From Theocolax elegans (lineage: Eukaryota > Arthropoda > Insecta > Hymenoptera > Cerocephalidae), in NCBI GenBank assembly GCA_026168455.1, contig CM047431.1, positions 731,783 to 795,782 of the forward strand: a stretch of DNA of 64,000 nucleotides, read 5' to 3'. Both the position numbers and the translations under genes were made by a program. This document shows, piece by piece, positions 11,299-22,613 of the stretch. How positions within the stretch are numbered: position 1 is the stretch's first letter; each line of letters begins with the position of its first letter. Below the pieces are notes generated by a model. It was given only the letters and a program-made list of their open reading frames with translations, made no database searches and was not told the origin of the DNA.

Positions 11299-11871
11299 GA
11301 TTGTGTGAACCGTTTCTTATATTAGGGACTCCGCGGTCTGAATCCCCTACAAAACAAAAAAAAATTATCTCAATGCGATGAAAATCGATCGAATTACAAG
11401 CATTCGAAAAATGGCCATGTTTCAAATGCTTGTAATTTAATCAAATTTCATTATATTGAGACAATCTTTTTTGTTTTGTAGGGATTATGTGTTCTTCCAG
11501 GATAGCATGAATCCTAATAGCAGCTACTACTAAATTATCAGGTTACATTTAAAACAAATTCGTACCCCGAGAGCTATCTTAAAACCTCATAAACAAAGAA
11601 ACCACATTGCTATTCGTTTTTTTTTTTTAAATTAACCCATGAAAAGTGCAACTTTATTTAAAATTACACCTCTACATTTTCGGTACATTTAATAATACAT
11701 CTCCATACTTTCGGTAAAACTATCAACTCTATCAACAAATCAATTAAAAAATAAAGCAAAAATTTACGCCGGGATACTGGTCAAAAGTTAAGGCGAAAGC
11801 TCATTCAGAATTAATTTTGCTATACAGAGTATATAGCAACTAACAATTACAATAACATATTCTTAATCAAA

Positions 11872-12726
11872 ATGCCTCGGCTTACTGAAATCCAATCTGC
11901 TCAAATTGTTGCCCTGCTAGAAGCGGGACTGAGTCAAAGCGATATATCCAGAAGAATGGGGATTCATCGCTCAACGGTGTCACCTGTTTTTAGTCGGTAT
12001 GAAGAAACAGGTTTTTATCGCCAAGGTCGACATAGGATTACTACGATTCGAGAAGATCGCAGCATTGTTAATGTGGCCCTACGCAATCCAAGGCAAGTTG
12101 TGCAACAAATTGGGAATAATGCTTTACCAGGCAGACGAATTAGCGATCACACAATAAGGGGACGCCTTCACGAAAGGGGTTTGAGATCACGAATTCGTGC
12201 TAGAGTGCCTAATTTAGAAGCAGTTCACCGACGAGCTCGTCTAAATTACGCCCGTAATTATCGACATTGGACACCTAGAGAGTAGAGACATGTGTTTTTT
12301 ACAAATGAATCTCGATTTTGACTTTACGGAAACGATGCTAGGATCCGAATTTGGCGTCGTAGACGAGAACGTTTTGCATCATATCATGTTGATCCAACTC
12401 GAGCGTTTGGTGGAGGATCCGTTATGGTATGGGGCGGAATATCAATGAACCATCGATCAAACTTAGTAATTATCCTACCTCCCGGACTAACAGCGGGACG
12501 TTACATAAACGAAAGTTTACGCCCTCACGTAGTTCCAATGTGTCGGCCCTCAGCAAGGATAACTCGTACGTACTTGAAAGAAAACAACGTAGAGGTATTG
12601 CCTCATCCTGCTCATAGCCCCGATCTTAATCCTATAGAGTATGTATGGGACATGATGGGTAGGCAATTACGTAACCTAGAGAGACCTCCTGCTAACCTCC
12701 AAGAACTTGAAAGAATTCTTAATTAA
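11872..12726 (+). pseudogene. Tc1-type transposase, inactivated
   Basis: The frame opens with MPRLTEIQSAQIVALLEAG and a paired helix-turn-helix DNA-binding region (residues about 1-110; HRSTVSPVFSRYEETG is the recognition-helix area). An in-frame TAG at 12283-12285 and a TGA near 12319-12321 interrupt it, but the same frame continues to VMVWGGIS (12424) and HSPDLNPIEYVWD near the end. Tc1 enzymes cut with a DDE triad. Here the first acidic residue appears as Asn in FFTNESRF, and the block normally carrying the second Asp, between VPM and ARITRTYL, is missing. Only the final Glu of NPIE remains. The start is the first Met, preceded by AAA. The gene cannot encode active transposase. Confidence 0.88.
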
Positions 12727-12918
12727 ATTTGGTACGAGATACTTTAAAATTGAATAAGGGCATGCATTAATATGCAAGAACGTTTAACAGAGGTAATTCG
12801 TCACCGAGATGGCAAGACACGGTATTAAAGGCCTTAGGCGTATAGGGTTTGGAGTCAAAAAATACTGCGGAAGTGACCAGCCGCGGGGTCCCTAATGTAA
12901 GAAACGGTTTACACAATC

Positions 12919-12934
12919 GGCCCTTTTCAGGGCT
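12919..12934 (+). promoter_or_regulatory. Histone-type stem-loop downstream of the transposase
   Basis: GGCCCTTTTCAGGGCT is followed by ACAATAATG on the transposase strand, 192 nt after its final stop. One stem pair is G-T. It is the mirror of the minus-strand copy at 11283-11298 because it lies in the inverted repeat. Confidence 0.5.
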
Positions 12935-13759
12935 ACAATAATGCGTTAGTCCGACCAACAATCTCCTCGCAGTACGCATCGGGTAATGCTGATGTTGGCG
13001 GTATTTGACTAAAACATAGGAAGATATTTAAAATGGCATAACTCGGTCAAAAAAAGTCGTAGAGGGTCGACTTTTTTTTAAAATACTCGTTAAAAAGTCT
13101 ACTTCAAGGTGGCATTTGTTGTTTTTTGAAAAAAAATTTTTGGTAATCTAGGTAAACGTCCAAACTTTTGCGTTGTTTAAGAAAAAGAAGTTGGTAGGCC
13201 TGATTAAGACATAGCAATGTGGCATTATCTCGCAGCTATTAGGTATTATTTTTTCCTCAAACTGCACATAATTCCCTACAAAACAAGACAAAATTATCTC
13301 AATACGATGAAAATTCACCGAGCTATAAGCATTTAAAAAATGCCAATTTTTCTGTGAAAAATCTTGTTGCGATAATTTTGATGCAGAGTGTATATAAATT
13401 TTAATTGAAATACAATCTATGGTATCGTAGAAAATACTTGTCGACTATTCCGCTTTGATTTCAGCACTTTCTATTGCAGAACCTTTATGAAGTTTAAGCA
13501 AAAAAAAAATATATAAATATTTAATTAAAATTACTTGTCGATTATTCCGCTTTGATTTCAGTACTTTCTATTGCAGAAACTTTTTATGGAGTTTAAGCAA
13601 AATATAAGGAAAAATAGGATATGGGAGTAATAATTAAAGATTTTTTTATCAGATAACATTTTTGAAAGTGTGATTGGAAACCACACTTGCGAATGTTGAC
13701 ACCTTCGTAGGTGTTTTATATGAAGTACTGTCTAGAGGTATGAATTTAACGTGGATATT

Positions 13760-13897
13760 TAATAATGAATTATAAAATTACTGAAAGTGAAAACTCTAAT
13801 AAATAAATAAAACATTTCTGTTGATTTCTAGAAATCAACAGAAATGTTTTATTTATTTATTAGTTTCTACTTTCAGTAATTTTATAATTCATTATTA
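13760..13897. repeat. 138-bp spacerless palindrome
   Basis: The two halves (TAATAATGAATTATAAAATT... and its complement) meet at TTTCTAGAAA near 13828 with almost no spacer; only a few mismatches and a small indel are visible. No terminal motif or target duplication is obvious. Confidence 0.75.
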
Positions 13898-14239
13898 AAA
13901 TACTTGCCGTTGCTATTTTGATTTCAGTACTTTGAATTGTAGAAACTTTTTATGGAACTTTATAATGTACACTCAAAATATGAAGAAAAGCGAAGAGTAT
14001 ATTAGTTGCACTTGAAACCAGCAATTTTTTACTGAAAAAATTTTTTATCTGCCTTATAATCTGCAAATAATGCCTGAAATGTACGAAAATTTACAATTTG
14101 TTACTTTTTTTTATACATATACTATATATATATATATCATAAGAGATATTAATAAGAACATGACTTTAAATTATGCGCTTATCTTTGCCTTCGGATCATG
14201 TCACAATTCACACGCACTGCGATATATTTAATTTGATTG

Positions 14240-14660
14240 TGATAAATCGTGATTTTTTGTACTATTTTCATTATTTTAACCGTTTTTCATTTTATCTTTG
14301 AAAATATTGTTCTAGGCGTAAAGTGTGAAATAGAAAAAAGTTTTTTTATTTTGAGACGAACATTTTTTTAAAGTTTTTGTATACGAATAATATATTTTGA
14401 TTTATTACGAAAAAAACGCGAATTTTGGTACTTTTTTCATGGCTTTAACCGTTTTTCTACGTTTACCTTCAAAAATATTTTTCTGAGCGTTCAATGAATA
14501 ATAGAAAAAAGGTTTGTTATTTTAAAATGAACATTTCGTTCATTAAAAGTTTTTCAGTATAAACGATAGATTTCGTTTTATTGCGAAAAAAACGTGTTTG
14601 TTTGTACTTTTTTTATTATTTTGACCGTTTTTTTCTATTTATCTTTGAAAATATTATTGC
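14240..14660. repeat. Degenerate tandem repeat, period about 165-180 bp
   Basis: Three units share GTACTNTTTTCAT..TTNACCGTTTTTC followed by a CTTTGAAAATATT-type block, at about 14255, 14420 and 14605. No coding content is seen. It may be a decayed satellite. Confidence 0.55.
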
Positions 14661-15021
14661 CTAAAAAGTCCATCAAATTTTAATACTAAATTTTCGTTAA
14701 ATTTTTATTTAATTCTTATTTTTTCCATAACTTTTATCCACATTGAGATATTTGAGCTTCTTTTTCTTAAAACCGTGCCTACTTGATCTCAACTATTTAA
14801 TGAATTTGAGTTTGAGTATCTACGTCTATTTCTTTCCGAGTTACTGGCGATTAAGGTTGAACATATTTTTTTCACAATTTTTCGTTAACTGCGTATATCT
14901 TTCGTCAAACAGCCTATGAGATTGAATTTCATATGAATTCTTTCATATTTGGGTACCAGAAAACAACTCTCAAAGTTGCAACAAAATCTGTTTCCCGGAA
15001 GGTGGAACCCCTCCTTGTTAG
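14660..15021. mobile_element. Half of a fold-back element
   Basis: It ends CCCGGAAGGTGGAACCCC...CCTTGTTAG and is closely similar to 54031-54297. Both resemble one arm of the fold-backs at 7.9 and 52.6 kb, but the partner arm is missing here. Confidence 0.6.
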
Positions 15022-15349
15022 TTTAACTTGTAATGACAGGCTATCAGTGGAAAATGGCAATATAATAAATACTATGTTTGACTAGTTACAAAATATTATT
15101 TAATGTATTTGTATAACAATAATGATTCCCGGTCATTCCCGTGCAAGTAAATACATTCGCGCAGTCAGAGCCTACGAAGCTAGTCGACCAGTTAGGTCGT
15201 GAAATTCGACCAGCCTTGTAGATCCTCAAGAGAGGAATTGGCATAGCCAGATGAATTTTTATTTATTTTCCCTTATAACAATCAGACTATCAGTGCACAA
15301 GTGCGATTTAATAAATTCTACATTTGACTAGTCCCAGAACATTAAATAT
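15022..15349. repeat. Ancestral repeat unit, first copy, and start of second
   Basis: 15022-15260 (CAGGCTATCAGTG, TTTGACTAGT, GCGCAGTCAGAGCCTACGAA) is repeated in order from about 15285, the second copy being interrupted by the SINE at 15350-15798 and the MITE at 15901-16644. This is a local duplication or a tandem element. Confidence 0.55.
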
Positions 15350-15798
15350 ATTTTTTTTTATTTTTATTCTTGATTTTGTGCCCTCTTTTTCCTGGCACTT
15401 CCTACCGTTTATCCCCTGGGGGACTTTAACGGTGTCCACCTACCACCTATGTGTGGGTGCTTTATCCCTCCCTTAAAAACCCCACCATCTCGCATTCGCC
15501 CGGGGTTATGCCCGTGGATGAGGGAAACCTGTGAAGCAGGGAAAACCTCACCCGAAAAGGCCGGGGTATTCGAAACATTCTTTTTGGGTGTCAAAGTCAC
15601 ATTGCGTAGGCCTTGACACCGAAACCGAATGTTTCATAGCTCCCGCTCACGTTGTGAAGTGTGAAAAAACACCTAACCCGCCACGAAAGCCAAGCGACCG
15701 AGAACGTCACCCATCCACTTGGGTACCGCGCTCAATACTGCTTAACTTCCGTGACCGGCCGAGGTGCGTCTCCGCCACTCCGCCACCACGTCGGTTTC
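15350..15798 (-). mobile_element. 5S-rRNA-derived SINE
   Basis: Read on the minus strand, a 5S-like head (about 15795-15681) is followed by a body of about 300 bp and an A-rich tail (plus-strand T run from 15350). The head carries GAAGTTAAGCA (plus 15739-15749) and GGATGGGTGAC (plus 15706-15716), matching the conserved 5S internal promoter elements in order and spacing, with GAGCGCGGT between. The insertion is flanked by a perfect 10-bp duplication CATTAAATAT (15340-15349 and 15799-15808). The 5S head, tail and target duplication together identify a SINE3-type element mobilised by a LINE. Confidence 0.85.
15681..15795 (-). ncRNA. 5S rRNA-like head of the SINE
   Basis: It resembles the 3' two-thirds of 5S rRNA including box A and box C; the 5' third is diverged. 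It is not a functional 5S gene, but the promoter elements could still recruit TFIIIA and Pol III. Confidence 0.7.
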
Positions 15799-15900
15799 CA
15801 TTAAATATTTTATTTATAACCATTAAAACTTCCGATATTTCTCGTGTAAATAAAAACATCCGCGCACTCAGAGCCTACGTACTATATATATATATATATA

Positions 15901-16644
15901 TGGGTGGTTATCTGTGACATCGAAGATGAAAAAAATAAATATTGCTATAACTGTGGGAATATGTTTTAGAGGTATCCAGTAGTTCTCCTGAATTTTTTCA
16001 GATTTTTTCTGGGCCATTATTTTAAGTTACAGAGAGTCAAAGTTGACATTTTAGCACTTTTTTGCATTATATGCCCATATTCATGAATATTTAGCTCACA
16101 GGGAATGCATTTTTCACTAAAAACATAAGTATGACTTTTTTTGTAAAATTTTCCGAACTTTTCATTAAAAATACTTTTAAAGACATAAATGTATGCTGTC
16201 ACACTCTTGTAAGCCATTTAAACTTTAAATAGTGAAAATCAGCAATTCTGCTCCGGACTCTGGTAACCTAATACTGTCTAAAAGATGTCTTTTTATAGTC
16301 AGAAACTGCCTAAAAATATCCAGAGTGGGTCTAAATCATTAAGATCACTTATGGTCAAAATATCCGGGAAAAGTGCCCGAAATATTAATAGAAATGTATA
16401 TTTGTTGCCTTATAACGATGAATCTATTAGCATGATCATTGCAAAAAAATTTGTGTACTTACCTTGGAGTGGTAGAAAAGTATCTTCACTTGTTTCAGTA
16501 TCCATCTAATCCCCTGTGAGCTGCTAAAAATCCCAGAAAAAATCTGAAAAAATTCAGGAGAACTACTGGATACCTCTAAAACATATTCCCACAGTTATAG
16601 CAATATTTATTTATTTTCATCTTCGATGTCACAGAGAACCACCC
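15901..16644. mobile_element. 744-bp MITE with about 115-bp inverted repeats
   Basis: It begins TGGGTGGTTATCTGTGACAT and ends with a near-complement finishing AACCACCCA; both edges abut TA repeats, consistent with TA target choice of Tc1/mariner-type elements. The inner part has no recognisable protein. It splits an older inverted repeat (CATCCGCGC...CTACG at 15850 and its complement ending at about 16730). Confidence 0.75.
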
Positions 16645-16794
16645 ATATATATATATAGATCTAGGAGGCTAGTCGAATTACACATCCCGTCTGCTCGACT
16701 AGCTTCGTAGTCTCTAAGCGCGCGGATGTTTCAATTCTTACATATATATTTAAGTATGAGTGCACTTTTTAATATAATGTTTATCCTGGCTTAT

Positions 16795-17014
16795 ATATCC
16801 TTTTGTCGCTCAAGTGGCCAAAATTTTAACGTTAACGTCAAGCTCGTGCCTTGAATTATAACCTGTGTGAAAATAATATTGGAATACATATTCTTGTGTA
16901 AAAAGTTTCATCTTTCGAACGGCTTCGCCAAATTGATCGCTAAAATTCGCCCAATTCATCACGAGCTTGAATTTGACGTTAAAATTTTGGCCATATGAGC
17001 GTTAAAGGGATATA
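16795..17014. mobile_element. 220-bp MITE with about 55-bp inverted repeats
   Basis: The ends read TCCTTTTGTCGCTCAAGTGG and the complement of CCATATGAGCGTTAAAGGGA, with a conserved GGCCAAAATTTTAACGT block inside both. The flanks are TATA on both sides. No ORF is present. Confidence 0.7.
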
Positions 17015-17079
17015 ATAATTGTATCAAAATATAAAAATCAAAATATAATAAATGCGTATTTTTAATTTAACATTTACAC

Positions 17080-18352
17080 GGTAACGGTCACGCTGGGGAT
17101 TAGGGCGTGGCTTCAAACGCGTAATAAACAATTATATTTAAATAAAATAATATTTATTATTTAAAAATATAAAATAGGGTTTGGGCGCCAGCCGCGTACG
17201 ATTGCGGCGAATTTATAATCTCTATTGCTCGGCTACGTGCGAGCTGCTGCTACTTGCTGCGCGAGGGGTGAGAAGGGGAGTAAAGGGGAAGCACACTTAC
17301 AGTCAGGAGAGACCGCGGAATACCGGTGCAGGGCGTGCACCCACCTTATCACAGTGGAGATCGTCTCCTCGGATTCTGCCGCTGCAGTCACTGCTCTCTC
17401 TCGTGCACACTCACACACACTCAAAACTCGATATATATCGATTGTTAATCGGTTGGCCGGTGTTGCCTCGTTGGCGTCCCGATGAGCTCTCTCGAGCTCG
17501 GGCTCGTTCGCTGCTTCGTTGCTCGGGCCCGACGTGTGCGCGCAGCTTCTCGCGTCGAGTCGCTCGTCGGCCGCCGTCATCTCGCGCACGCCGTGTAGCG
17601 AGTGCTCGCGACCATGTTTACACGAGGCGGACGACGTTGGTTAAGCCGCTGCTTCCCACGGAGAGGGCGGTGTTCCCGGTGATGCTGTTCACCAGGTAAG
17701 CCTTTATGATTGTACCGTTGTGTTAACTTATCGGCTAATGAGTCCACTCCGTTACAGGTGCAGACGGGACGGATGATACTCGACTCTTCTCTCTCACTCG
17801 CTCTCACGGTGGCCGCTCAGTTGGTGCGCGTCGGTCCTTGCTGCTGCTCTTCTTGGAGGCTGCGTTGCTGCGGGGATTTCTGGCTGCTTCCTGGGTAAAT
17901 ATCTAGCTCTCGAGGGAGTGCTACGTATTTATTATTAGTTATTAATTGAGAGTTATGGTAATGTTATGATTATCATAACCTCACTTCTAATCCTCTCCTA
18001 GCATGTAGCTATCAGTTACTGTGTGCAACTACATGCTTCCTTATCTCCTCCTAATTAGGATTATTATTCATTAGTTAACGTTTTACAGCTTCCTGGAGTT
18101 CTGCTGCTCAGTCTGGCACCTTGGGCCATCGTAGGCTGCTTCATGGTCCTGGTGCGATGTCTCTTGGAAGCCCTTTAGCCTCTCCTGATGTGCTGCTTCA
18201 TTGTGCTAGGTGGAAGGAACCAGGAGAAGTATTGGGAATTTGGCAAGCTTGTGGTTAGGTTAGGTAGGTTTAGAGATGTGAGGGTAGGTAGGATAGCTTA
18301 TATTGGGACTCGCTCGCTTATATATTTGACAGGTATAACATACCTTGTCACA
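17080..18352 (+). mobile_element. LTR-like repeat family, copy B
   Basis: It is flanked by ACAC on both sides (17076-17079 and 18353-18356). It starts GGTAACGGTCACG (an apparent T-to-G change of the TGT end) and ends TTGTCACA. The 5' hairpin is CACGC/GCGTG around GGGGATTAGG; the 3' hairpin is GACAGGTA/TACCTTGTC. The GGGCGCCAGCCGCG motif is at about 17185, a donor-like CAG|GTAAG at 17695 and an acceptor-like TTACAG near 17757. A 172-codon ORF within it is not shared by other copies, so I do not call it a gene. Confidence 0.75.
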
Positions 18353-19180
18353 ACACATACATGTAAATATAGAGTATTGTTTTGATAGGTCTGGATTTCA
18401 AGTAATCGTTCACTAACAGAGACTAGGAGGTAAATGTATCGCACGTACCAATCTGTGCACGTACCTCCTAGTAGAGTCTATCGTTTGCTCACATATGTAC
18501 ATCGCCAAAATTACGTAAGGCACTCGGACTTAAATTTATTTAAATAAATTACGTTGAACCATCTACAATACCAATAATACAGTACAATGGTATATAGATT
18601 AATTATTATGCTTATGAAATTTAAAATGTAACTTTTATTTAAGAAGGATATAAAATGAGGTAATACAATAATTACGTATCTAAAAATATATTACTGTACA
18701 AAATGTAAAAACCAAAACCTAATTAAATTAGGTAATATAATATTCCTAAACTATATACATACATGTATAAACTATGTATAAAAATCTTAGAATGTTAAGA
18801 TTTCCCTGCACGAAATATTCATAAAACCATTATTTATATATGTATAGACAATTCTTTATCAAGTCGAGATCGAGACAAAAAATTTTCTGTTTTCTGTCAC
18901 ATTTGAGAATGCTTTTTCCTACACGTTTTGGATATGATGGTCTAAATTATTAATTACCAAAAATGGTAATTTATACATTTTTTCTTTTGACTGCTAACCT
19001 TTTATAACTCAAAATTGACTATTTCAATGTAAAAACATAAAAGTCCTTTCTTTCTGGAAATTACATGAAGTTTAAGAAAAAAAATGTCCAAGATTATTGA
19101 GTGTACCAAAAATATACAGCATTATAAAGAAATAATTAAAATTGTAAAAAAGTGGTTTTGCTTCGAGCTTGTTCAACTCA
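18353..19180. other. AT-rich spacer with one short hairpin
   Basis: ACTAGGAGGTA (18422-18432) pairs with TACCTCCTAGT (18462-18472). Nothing else is recognised. Confidence 0.5.
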
Positions 19181-20391
19181 ACAAGCTCATGCACTTCCTA
19201 CACTCGGCAAACAGGCAACGACGATCTACAGCTATTTATCTGGGTATACGAAATTAATAATCGGTTTAATCAAATAGTTTAATTTTTCATAGTCTATCCT
19301 ACTCTCACAATACTAAGCACATATTTTATCTACAATAAAACATACCTAAGCGCACCCCAGCCATTCCATGAACCCAACACTAATCCCACTAGTACACAAG
19401 CAGCACAGCAAGATGATAGGAAGGTACATCAATGATCAGGAGCAACATTTCATGACATCGTACTGCCTCCACGAGACATACCAGGAACCAGTAGTATTAT
19501 CTAAAAGCAAACCTCCAGCAGCAACAAACACTATAATTAGTTAATAACAATATAATTAGTTAATTAGACGTTCTCTTAATTAGTGAGACACTAGGAAGCA
19601 TGTAACTGCATAAACATACTGGCAGTTTCATGTAAGGAAAGGATTGGCAGGTGAGGTTATGGTAATCATAACATTACCATAACCCTCGAATACTAGATAT
19701 TTTAATACAATAAACACTCCTTGAGGAGTTAGTTATTACCTTTAGAAACATCATGTAATCCTCGCATCAATTTTACAAACCCGATACTCTGCAGCAGCTG
19801 GCCCGACGCGCAACAGCTGTTCGAGCGCCGTGAGAGCGAGAGACAGCGAAGATCCGATATTGGCCGTCCCGTCAACCTGTAATAAAGAGACTAATTAGCT
19901 GATAAGCAAGATGATACGGAACGATGTATAATTGTTACATGGAGCACAGCATATACCAGAAATAGCGTCATCCTCGTATCAAGCAGCAAATAACACGGGA
20001 AGCTGTACTCATCGCATTCGCACAGCCGCGAGTACTCACTGTACGGTGCGCGCAGACTACGGCTGCCTACGGACGACTCGATGCAAGAATCTGCACGTGC
20101 ACGTTGGGCCTGACCAGCGAAGCAGCAAACGAGCCGAAGCTCTAGAGAGCTCTTCGATACGCCATCGCGGCGAGTATGTTTTTTTTTGAAGAGGCGGTAA
20201 AAATGCTCATTACGCACGGAGTGTGGGACTCGGTCAGCGTGACCCATACCCACTAAAAACCATCCTGCCTTTGGTCTTGGCAGGGCTCCTTCTCTCGACT
20301 GATCTTTCCCCCCTCGGAAACTGCCGTGAGGCATTACTTCGAGAGGGGCAGTTATGCCACGTTTGGCCCTTCGTGATCGGCAATAATATCA

Positions 20392-22613
20392 CTATCTCGT
20401 GCATGTGGCGCGGCTACTAATGTCGCCCCTTGTACGCTCTTCTTCTTTTCTGATATGGTTCAGCCGCCCCACACTGGTTTCTGCAAAGGTCACTACGGCA
20501 TCCCAACCTTCTTGAAAACCAAGAAGGCACATTCCGATACCCTCTGGTATTAGAGGCCCCTTCCAAAAGGTTTGGAAAACACCCCTTTCTTCCGCGAATC
20601 GAGGACACCAGGACAAGACGTGCTCCACGTCTTCGTCGACACCAGGGCAGGTCGAGCACTCCGCAATCCCGTATATCCCGACGAATCCGTGTTTCCTACT
20701 CGATCACTTGGCGACATCTGGAATGACGCGGTGGGTCCAGCGACCTTCGCTTGCCGAAGCTTGACCACCGACTGCTACTACCACGTGCTGCTTCGCTGCT
20801 GTTTTCCAAAGTACGCCGACCTTTTCTGTACGTAAAAAAAACCCAAAAGATCGCTGGGTGGAATTCCCGCGATCACCGAGAGGGCTATATCTAAAACGGT
20901 TCTATAAGCATGAGCCACCCTTAGTGCGGCTATTCTGCAGGCTTGCCGACAGGATGCACCGTAGCTTAACTTACCTCCTAAGGCATCCGCCCAAATCGGG
21001 GCTCCATATGAAATTACCGAGCTTACCACTGTCGCTAAGAAGGCTCGACGTGGCTGCTTTGGCCCTCCGATATTCGGCATTATGCTCGACAAAGCTCTAG
21101 ACACTCCTGCGCCTTTCGACCCACCACTCTGTAGGTATTCCTTGAATGTTAGCCGCGTATCCAAGATGACTCCTAGGTATTTCATCGTGTCCGTCGATCT
21201 TATACGTTTACCATTTACAGTAAAGGTGGCGTACCTCCTTTGCTTCGTTCTGGAGATAAATACCGCGTCGGTCTTTTTGGCTGCCACTACCGCGATAGAG
21301 ACAACTCCGAGATATGCTATCTCATCGATGCTCCTTGCGACGATTACTAAAGCCACATCATCTGCAAAAGCCACCATCGACATTCCCCCTGGAAGCTGCT
21401 GCCTAAGCAGTCCGTCGTAAATGACGTTCCAAAGAAGAGGTCCCAAGACCGAACCCTGCGGCACGCCTCCGGTGATGTTATAGGAGTGCGCGCCATCCTC
21501 GGTGTCATAGAGGAGGATCCGTTCTGTAAGGTAGCTCGAGATAACTGCGTAGGTAGAGCGGCACCTTTAAAAGAATTGCGGATATCCAGTGCGATGATAG
21601 CACACATGCGCCTAGAATTCCTAGTACCACCGGTAGTTACGCGACCTTTCCAAAAACCGAACTGATTGTCGGACAGATCGCCTGCCTTTGCAATGGCTGT
21701 TTGTAGCCTGGCACAAATGACCCGCTCGAATAGCTTCCCAGCTATATCCAACAAACAGAGTGGCCGGTACGAGGAGGGGTTCTCCGGTGGTTGGCTCCCC
21801 TTTGCCACGGCCTCTCGGCCACGAGGGATGGATTTTCCGGCCATAGAGATATCGCAAGCCGCTGTTATTTAACAGCAACTTCTGCTCTGGAGCAGAGGAA
21901 CATTCTCGGTCGAAGGTAGACGGTACCCATCTCTTGTATTGGAAGCTTTTGTTAGGACCTGCTACCTTGTTAATCGTCGATTAAAGCTGGTACACGAGTG
22001 CTTGATGGTCGCTCCCCGTGTAGCGATTACTAACTTTCCAGGTAAACCCTCTCATCATCAAGCTAGGATCGATGAAGGTTAGGTCTACTATAGACGACCT
22101 CTCCGCCTTGGTAAAAGTGGAAGTCGTTCTGGAGTTAGCAATCTCCAACTCCAATATTGCAAAGGCCTCGAGGAGTGTACGACCACGAGTGTTCGTTTTC
22201 GTACTGCCCCATTCTGTCATTCAAGCATTAAAATCCCTTCCGATGGCTATTGGCAATCGGGAGGACCTTGCACTAGAAACGATGGCATCAAGGGATCCCA
22301 GAAATCCGTCGATGTTATCACTGGGTGGGAGGTAGCAACTGTATATTCTCATACTCGCCACCTCCACCCAGGTAAAATTTGGGAGCGGAGCGGCCATTTT
22401 TCCGGATACATGCATGTCTCCACATACCCAGATGGCCGCTCTGCCAGTGGCATTACTCACCCATTTCGATTCAATGAGATCCCTGTACTCCTCGCTGACG
22501 ATAACAATGTCAGCCTGCTCTTCTCTGACCAACTGTGGCAGCAGATCCTGGGTCACAGCACAGTGGTTTAGGTTGATTTGTAGCACCCTAACTATTTTTG
22601 TCAGATGCTTCAA
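20392..22613 (-). pseudogene. LINE ORF2 (endonuclease-RT), broken
   Basis: The opening MKHLTKIVRVLQINLNHC and the GRDFNA...TEWGS region (one TGA at 22221-22223 in place of the usual Trp) form an APE-type endonuclease ending SDHQALVY at about 21981. After a stop and an apparent deletion, RT begins at SSYRPLCLLDIAGKLFERVI (about 21790), then shifts frame to PQGSVLGPLLWN and the catalytic FADD (about 21370). A final frame change leads to HVLSWCPRF near 20620, part of the C-terminal Cys-rich domain. Several frame breaks make the protein non-functional. Confidence 0.85.

Larger units (their letters stand above)
10828..13390 (+). mobile_element. Tc1/mariner-like transposon with long inverted repeats
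   Basis: Ends GACTCCGCATCAAAATTATC and its near-complement (CACTCTGC... read inward) are flanked by TA dinucleotides at 10826-10827 and 13391-13392. The inverted repeats run about 0.5 kb each (10828 to about 11345 and about 12880 to 13390), long for Tc1 elements. The region between carries a Tc1-type transposase broken by nonsense codons. Each arm contains a histone-type stem-loop sequence. The element interrupts a minisatellite unit whose halves join across the insertion. Confidence 0.9.
10690..13620. repeat. Degenerate minisatellite of about 100-130-bp units, split by a Tc1 element
   Basis: Units share the order AGTTTAAGCAAAAT, an ATTTAATT-rich linker, TACTTGTCGATTATTCC, TTTCAG.ACTTTCTATTGCAG and AAACTTTTTA. 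One unit is at 10690-10810, one is split around the Tc1 insertion (10811-10827 and 13391-13490), and others follow at 13491-13590 and in degenerate form at 13903-13960. Confidence 0.65.

Noticed and set aside
17181..17699. 172-codon Arg-rich ORF in LTR-like copy B
   Set aside because: The frame is not kept in other copies of the same repeat, and copy C breaks it. High GC explains the length.
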